Notes under the pieces: generated by a model
What the model saw: only the letters and a program-made list of their open reading frames with translations
The model's database searches: none
What the model was told of the DNA's origin: nothing
DNA from: S015-6 sp964384945
GTDB lineage: Bacteria; Desulfobacterota; DSWW01
Assembly: GCA_964384945.1 (NCBI GenBank)
Contig: CAYLMK010000001.1
Span: forward strand, 186,001 to 250,000
Direction: 5' to 3'
Length of the DNA stretch: 64,000 bases
Program-made: the position numbers and the translations under genes
Part shown: in pieces, positions 58,971 to 64,000 of the stretch
How positions within the stretch are numbered: position 1 is the stretch's first letter
How the letters are laid out: each line of letters starts with the position of its first letter

Positions 58971-60200
58971 TCAGGCGCGGCCGGCCGAGGAGAGGACCCT
59001 CTCCAGGATCTCCAGCATCTCATCCACCTCTGCGGCCGTGACGATCAGGGGCGGCAGAAAACGCAGGACGGTGTTGGCGGTGCAGTTGATGAGCAGGCCC
59101 TCGCGCAGACACCCCTCCACGACCGTCCCTCCCGCAAAGGTCAGCTCCATGGCCTGCAGAAGCCCTCTCCCCCTGACCTCCCGAACCCGATCGGGGCACA
59201 GGGTCGCCAGCCGCTCGAGCCCCCGCCGGAGATGGCCGCCGACCCTGCGGCAGTTCTCCAGCACGCCTTCCTCAAGAAGGGCCTCGAGCGCGGCCAGGCC
59301 GGCCGCCGTTGCCAGCGGATTTCCGCCGAAGGTGGAGGCATGCGAGCCGGGCACGAAGGCCGAGGCGACGCGCTCGGAGGCGACCGTGGCCCCGATGGCC
59401 ACCCCCCCCGCCAGGCCTTTCGCCAGGGTCATGATATCCGGCACGGCCCCCATGGATTGGTGCGCAAAGAGCGTCCCGGTCCGGCCGAACCCCACCTGCA
59501 CCTCGTCGAAGACGAGCAGAAGCTCCCGCTCGTCGCACACCGAGCGCAGGAAGGGCAGATAGCCGTCCGGAGGGCAGATTACGCCCCCTTCGCCCTGAAT
59601 CGGCTCGACGAGGATTCCGCACGTCTCCTGGCGGATCGCCCCGAGGAGGGCATCCGGGTCCCCGAAGGGCACATGGCGGAAACCGGACGGGAGCGGCTCG
59701 AACCCCTTCTTGTACTTCTCCTGGCCCGTCGCCGCGACGGTGGTCAAGGTTCTTCCGTGGAAGGAATTGTCCATCGTCAGGATCTCGTACCGGTCCCCTC
59801 TGCGGATCTCGCGTTCGTAGCGGCGCACGAGCTTGATCGCCGCCTCGTTGGCCTCGGCCCCGCTGTTGCAGAAAAAGACCCGGTCTCCGAAGGAGCTCTC
59901 CACGATCCGCTGCGCAAGGGCCGCCTGCCAGGGAATGTGATAGAGGTTCGAAACGTGCAGGAGGGTTCCGGCCTGCCCGCGTATCGCCTCGACCACCCTG
60001 GGGTGACAGTGTCCGAGGTTGCACACGGCAAGGCCCGCCACGAAATCGAGGTACTCCCTGCCGTCCGCGTCCCAGAGCCGGCAACCCTCGCCCCGGACCG
60101 GTGCGATCGGAAAACGCCCGTACGTGTTCATTACATAGCGGTCCGTCAGGTTCCTGACCTCTTCGTTGTTTGCCCACCCCCCTCTTCGCACGCCTGCCAT
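58971..60200 (-). CDS. argD: Acetylornithine aminotransferase
   Basis: PLP-dependent class III aminotransferase converting acetylglutamate semialdehyde to acetylornithine (also usable for succinyl-DAP). 409 residues. FCNSGAEANEAAIKLVRRY, SFHGRTLTTVAATGQ, the cofactor-binding LVFDEVQVGFGRTG, and the Schiff-base lysine in MTLAKGLAGGVAIGA. ATG 60200 has AAAGGAAG about 9 bases upstream. It follows argB by 72 bases. Confidence 0.95.
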   Translation of the reverse strand: MAGVRRGGWANNEEVRNLTDRYVMNTYGRFPIAPVRGEGCRLWDADGREYLDFVAGLAVCNLGHCHPRVVEAIRGQAGTLLHVSNLYHIPWQAALAQRIVESSFGDRVFFCNSGAEANEAAIKLVRRYEREIRRGDRYEILTMDNSFHGRTLTTVAATGQEKYKKGFEPLPSGFRHVPFGDPDALLGAIRQETCGILVEPIQGEGGVICPPDGYLPFLRSVCDERELLLVFDEVQVGFGRTGTLFAHQSMGAVPDIMTLAKGLAGGVAIGATVASERVASAFVPGSHASTFGGNPLATAAGLAALEALLEEGVLENCRRVGGHLRRGLERLATLCPDRVREVRGRGLLQAMELTFAGGTVVEGCLREGLLINCTANTVLRFLPPLIVTAAEVDEMLEILERVLSSAGRA

Positions 60201-60272
60201 TTCCCGATGCTTCCTTTCCGGTTCCCGGAGGCCTCTGCCCGGAGCGCTCCCGTCCCGTTCCGCATGTTCCGA

Positions 60273-61148
60273 TCAGTCGGGATCCGCGTAGATCTCCGTC
60301 CCGACCCCGCCGTCCGTGAAGACCTCGAGAAGGACCGAGTGCTCCACCCTACCGTCGATGATGTGCGCCTTGCGGACGCCCTGGCTGACCGCCTCGAAGC
60401 AGCAGCGGACCTTGGGGATCATCCCCCCCGTAATCTCCTTCCGGGCAAGCCAGCCCTCCAGTTCGCTCAGAGGGATCGACGACACCAGCCTGCCCGCCCC
60501 GTCCAGGATTCCGGGCACATCCGTCAGGAGAACCAGCTTGTCCGCGCCCAAGGCGATCGCCAGGCGGCTGGCCACCAGATCCGCATTGATGTTGTAAGTC
60601 TCTCCGCCCTCCCCCACCCCGATCGGGGCCACCACGGGGATGTAGGTGCCGCGGTCCAGGTCCTGGATGATCGCGGGGTTCACGCGCACCACCTCCCCCA
60701 CGAAGCCCAGGTCCTCCCCGGCTCCCTCCCCCTCCTCCAGGAGCATCTTTCGGGCCTCGACCAGGCCGCCGTCCTTCCCGCTCAACCCGATCCCTCTGCC
60801 CCCCTGGGAATGGATCAACTGCACGAGGTCCTTGTTGAGCTTGCCCGAGAGGACCATCTCCACGATCTCCATCGTATCCGCATCGGTGACCCGCATGCCC
60901 CGGACGAAACGGGTCTCCTTTCCCATGCGCTTCAGGGTCGCCCCGATCTGCGGGCCGCCCCCGTGAACCACGACCGGATGGAGCCCCACGAACTTCATCA
61001 GGACGATGTCCTGTGCGAAATGCCGCCGGAGGACGGCCTCCTTCATTGCGCTCCCACCGTACTTGATCACCAGCGTCTTGCCGTGGAACCGCTGAATGTA
61101 GGGCAGCGCCTCGGTCAGTATTTTTGCCTTCTCCAGATAGTGCTCCAT
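60273..61148 (-). CDS. argB: Acetylglutamate kinase
   Basis: Phosphorylates N-acetylglutamate, the second step of arginine synthesis. 291 residues with VIKYGGSAMK, HPVVVHGGGPQIG and NINADLVASRLAIAL, all standard. A long N-terminal helix (EKAKILTEALPYIQRF) is the type present in arginine-inhibited hexameric enzymes, so feedback control by arginine is likely. ATG 61148 has GGAG 4 bases upstream. It heads the minus-strand arg-dap unit; argC and argJ are not in the window. Confidence 0.97.
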   Translation of the reverse strand: MEHYLEKAKILTEALPYIQRFHGKTLVIKYGGSAMKEAVLRRHFAQDIVLMKFVGLHPVVVHGGGPQIGATLKRMGKETRFVRGMRVTDADTMEIVEMVLSGKLNKDLVQLIHSQGGRGIGLSGKDGGLVEARKMLLEEGEGAGEDLGFVGEVVRVNPAIIQDLDRGTYIPVVAPIGVGEGGETYNINADLVASRLAIALGADKLVLLTDVPGILDGAGRLVSSIPLSELEGWLARKEITGGMIPKVRCCFEAVSQGVRKAHIIDGRVEHSVLLEVFTDGGVGTEIYADPD

Positions 61149-61232
61149 TTTCTCCGCCCTTTTCCGGGATCCAGGGCCCCGGGATTACGGGCCGGACCCC
61201 TTCCCGCCCCCTTGCGTAAACGACGAGCGGTC

Positions 61233-61322
61233 AGCGGTTCCCCCCTTGGCCGGCAATCTGCCCGGTTGGGAAACGGTTGGCAGCCAAAAGCTAAGAGCTA
61301 AGAGCTAACAGCTAACAGCCAA
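61233..61322. repeat. Dispersed ~90-bp repeat, copy A, with heptamer tail
   Basis: Starts AGCGGTTCCCCCCTTGGC and ends in tandem units of the AAGAGCT/AACAGCT type. Nearly the same sequence occurs at 62840-62928 on the other side of hslU. Confidence 0.75.
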
Positions 61323-61352
61323 GAACCGAAAGTCCACATCTCCCCCTTGCAG

Positions 61353-62723
<1,371 letters not shown>

Positions 62724-62778
62724 TCCCACCGGTGCCCCTCCTCCTCCCCCGGGTCCGCCAGGAGCTCTGCGGCTTTTG

Positions 62779-62841
62779 CTATTAGCTTTTAGCTATTAGC
62801 TTTTAGCTATTAGCTTTTAGCTATTAGCTGTTAGCTGTTAG
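62779..62841. repeat. Tandem heptamer array TTAGCTN
   Basis: About nine uninterrupted 7-bp units alternating TTAGCTA and TTAGCTT (effective 14-bp period TTTTAGCTATTAGC), with TTAGCTG at the end. Confidence 0.85.
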
Positions 62842-62928
62842 CGGTTCCCCCCTTGGCTGGCAACCTGCCCGGTTGGGAAACGGTCGGGAGCCGATAGCTA
62901 AGAGCTAATAGCCAAAAGCTCACATCTC
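62840..62928. repeat. Dispersed ~90-bp repeat, copy B
   Basis: Same orientation as copy A at 61233, with only a few differences over the first 60 bases (for example GGCTGGCAACCTG against GGCCGGCAATCTG). Its tail again becomes AAGAGCTAATAGCC-like heptamers. Confidence 0.75.
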
Positions 62929-62939
62929 CTTTCGCCTTC

Positions 62940-63470
62940 CTAAAGCTCCTGCACTTCGATCTCATGGTTCGTGTAAATGCAGATTCCGGCGGCGATCTGC
63001 AAGGACTCCCGGACGATCTGTCCGGCGGTCAGCGAGGTGTGGGCGACCAGCGCGCGCGCCGCCGCCAGCGCGTAAGCCCCCCCGCTTCCGATGGCGACGA
63101 CGCCGTCGTCCGGCTCGATCACATCCCCTGTTCCCGAGATGATCAGGGAGCGCTCCCTGTCCATGACGATGAGCAGGGCCTCGAGCCTGCGGAGCACCTT
63201 GTCGGTCCGCCAATCCTTGGCAAGCTCCACCGCCGCCCTCGTGAGGTTCCCCCGGTACTGCTCCAACTTGCCTTCGAACTTTTCGTAGAGGGCAAACGCA
63301 TCCGCCGCGGCACCCGAAAACCCGGTCAGGATCTTCCCTTCCTGCATGGTGCGTATCTTCCTCGCCTTGGCCTTCATGACCGTGTTGTTCAGGGTCACCT
63401 GCCCGTCGCCGCCGATGGCAACCCCGCCTCTGCACCGAACCCCGAGGATGGTCGTCGCGCGCAGCGTCAT
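62940..63470 (-). CDS. hslV: ATP-dependent protease subunit HslV (ClpQ)
   Basis: Proteasome-like threonine protease, 176 residues. After a short propeptide MTLRA the mature protein would start at the catalytic TTILGVRCRGGVAIGGDGQV. NTVMKAKARKIRTM and GFSGAAADAFALYEKFEGKL are standard. ATG 63470 has AGGAG 3-4 bases upstream. It follows xerC by 34 bases, the xerC-hslV-hslU order found in many bacteria. Confidence 0.96.
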   Translation of the reverse strand: MTLRATTILGVRCRGGVAIGGDGQVTLNNTVMKAKARKIRTMQEGKILTGFSGAAADAFALYEKFEGKLEQYRGNLTRAAVELAKDWRTDKVLRRLEALLIVMDRERSLIISGTGDVIEPDDGVVAIGSGGAYALAAARALVAHTSLTAGQIVRESLQIAAGICIYTNHEIEVQEL

Positions 63471-63504
63471 TTCTCCTTTTGCCCTTTCGTTTTGCGAAGT
63501 CCTT

Positions 63505-64000
63505 TTACAGGGTCCGAGGCTTGCCCGTCCGCCTCGCCCTTGGATGGACACGATCGTAGACCTCCAAGAGCCGATCCAGACTGACGTGCGTATACCTCTG
63601 CGTGGTGGCCAGGCTTGCATGCCCGAGCAGCTCCTGGATCGCCCTCAGGTCGGCCCCGGAATCAAGCAGATGCGTGGCGAAGGAGTGGCGCAGCGCGTGG
63701 GGGCTGACCTCGCGCGGCAGGCGGCTCTGCCGCACATACCCGTCCAGGCGCCTGGCAACGCTGCGGGCCGAGAGCCTCGCCCCGGAGCGGTTGACGAAAA
63801 GCGGCCCGGGTTCACCCCTGCCGCCCGCTCCCTCCGCCCCACTCCCCCTTCTTCTCAGCACCTCCTCACGGAAGGGCAGGTAGGCTTCGAGGGCCAGCCT
63901 GGCCTTGTCTCCGAAGGGGACGATCCGCTCCTTGCGTCCTTTTCCCCAGACCCGCAGAACCTGCAAATCGAGGTTCACATCCCTCGGGCTCAGGCCCGTC
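63505..64000 (-). CDS. xerC: Tyrosine recombinase XerC (5' end outside window)
   Basis: C-terminal catalytic part of a Xer recombinase that resolves chromosome dimers at dif. Visible: VLRVWGKGRKERIVPFG, HALRHSFATHLLDSG (H-x-x-R), LLGHASLATTQRYTHV with the nucleophilic tyrosine. A Gly/Glu-rich insertion of about 20 residues precedes PLFVNRSG. The gene continues past the window end. Placement before hslV-hslU argues for the housekeeping XerC rather than a phage integrase. Confidence 0.9.
   Translation of the reverse strand, partial: TGLSPRDVNLDLQVLRVWGKGRKERIVPFGDKARLALEAYLPFREEVLRRRGSGAEGAGGRGEPGPLFVNRSGARLSARSVARRLDGYVRQSRLPREVSPHALRHSFATHLLDSGADLRAIQELLGHASLATTQRYTHVSLDRLLEVYDRVHPRARRTGKPRTL

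Noticed and set aside
62779..62841. Possible CRISPR array
   Set aside because: Units are 7 bp in direct tandem with no unique spacers, and no cas gene is present.
63505..64000. Possible phage or integrative-element integrase
   Set aside because: The recombinase is followed by hslV and hslU in the conserved housekeeping order; no attachment site or other mobile genes are near.

Overview
The window is a G+C-rich chromosomal segment of a Gram-negative, anaerobic bacterium, most likely a member of the Desulfobacterota (former Deltaproteobacteria). The reasons are an LpxC lipid A gene, a flavin oxidoreductase-heterodisulfide reductase (Flox-Hdr) locus typical of sulfate reducers and syntrophs, a PrkA-YeaH-SpoVR cluster behind a sigma-54-type promoter, an RpoE/anti-sigma/RseB-like operon, and the full arginine/DAP, HslVU, ClpXP and Lon complement of a free-living cell. 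No phage, insertion sequence or CRISPR array was seen. The genus cannot be named from the sequence alone.

Layout. 1-2.7 kb: end of an NtrC-type DNA-binding domain fused in frame to LpxC, then two NUDIX hydrolases. 3.1-6.3 kb: a degenerate pilin-like membrane protein facing a secreted GH51-like glycosidase with a C-terminal Fn3 domain. 6.3-14.3 kb: an accessory, apparently lipid-related cluster on the minus strand (KAS III-like synthase, alkaline-phosphatase-fold hydrolase, MMPL/RND exporter, methyltransferase), with a B12-binding radical SAM enzyme just upstream under its own promoter. 14.3-15.9 kb: a decayed amidohydrolase relic and a sugar-nucleotide epimerase. 16-24.8 kb, minus strand: eight tRNA genes around tig-clpP-clpX-lon, then rph-rdgB. 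25-27.4 kb: the rpoE operon with a sigma-E-like promoter in front. 27.7-34 kb: a membrane-inserted metallophosphoesterase, ClpB and a Tat-lipoprotein phosphodiesterase. 34.5-39.2 kb: prkA-yeaH-spoVR. 39.3-42.2 kb: a small conserved protein, SppA and an AGCS amino-acid symporter. 42.4-49.5 kb: hdrCBA-floxDCBA. 49.7-53 kb: a lipid-kinase-like protein, an SDR without its catalytic tyrosine, and a PlsC acyltransferase. 53.1-61.1 kb: argB-argD-argF-argG-argH, an LptM-like lipoprotein, dapF and dapB. 61.3-64 kb: xerC-hslV-hslU with repeats on both sides of hslU.

How the genes work together. Envelope building and surveillance recur: LpxC, PlsC, the KAS III/RND cluster, SppA, the LptM-like lipoprotein and the RpoE system. 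Four AAA+ proteostasis machines (Lon, ClpXP, HslVU, ClpB) lie in one 64 kb segment. The Flox-Hdr genes should link NAD(P)H oxidation to ferredoxin and disulfide reduction by flavin-based bifurcation. Arginine and DAP/lysine synthesis form one long minus-strand unit. Short intergenic repeats (7-bp TTAGCTN tandems, a ~90-bp dispersed element, G-rich words) occur in several gaps.
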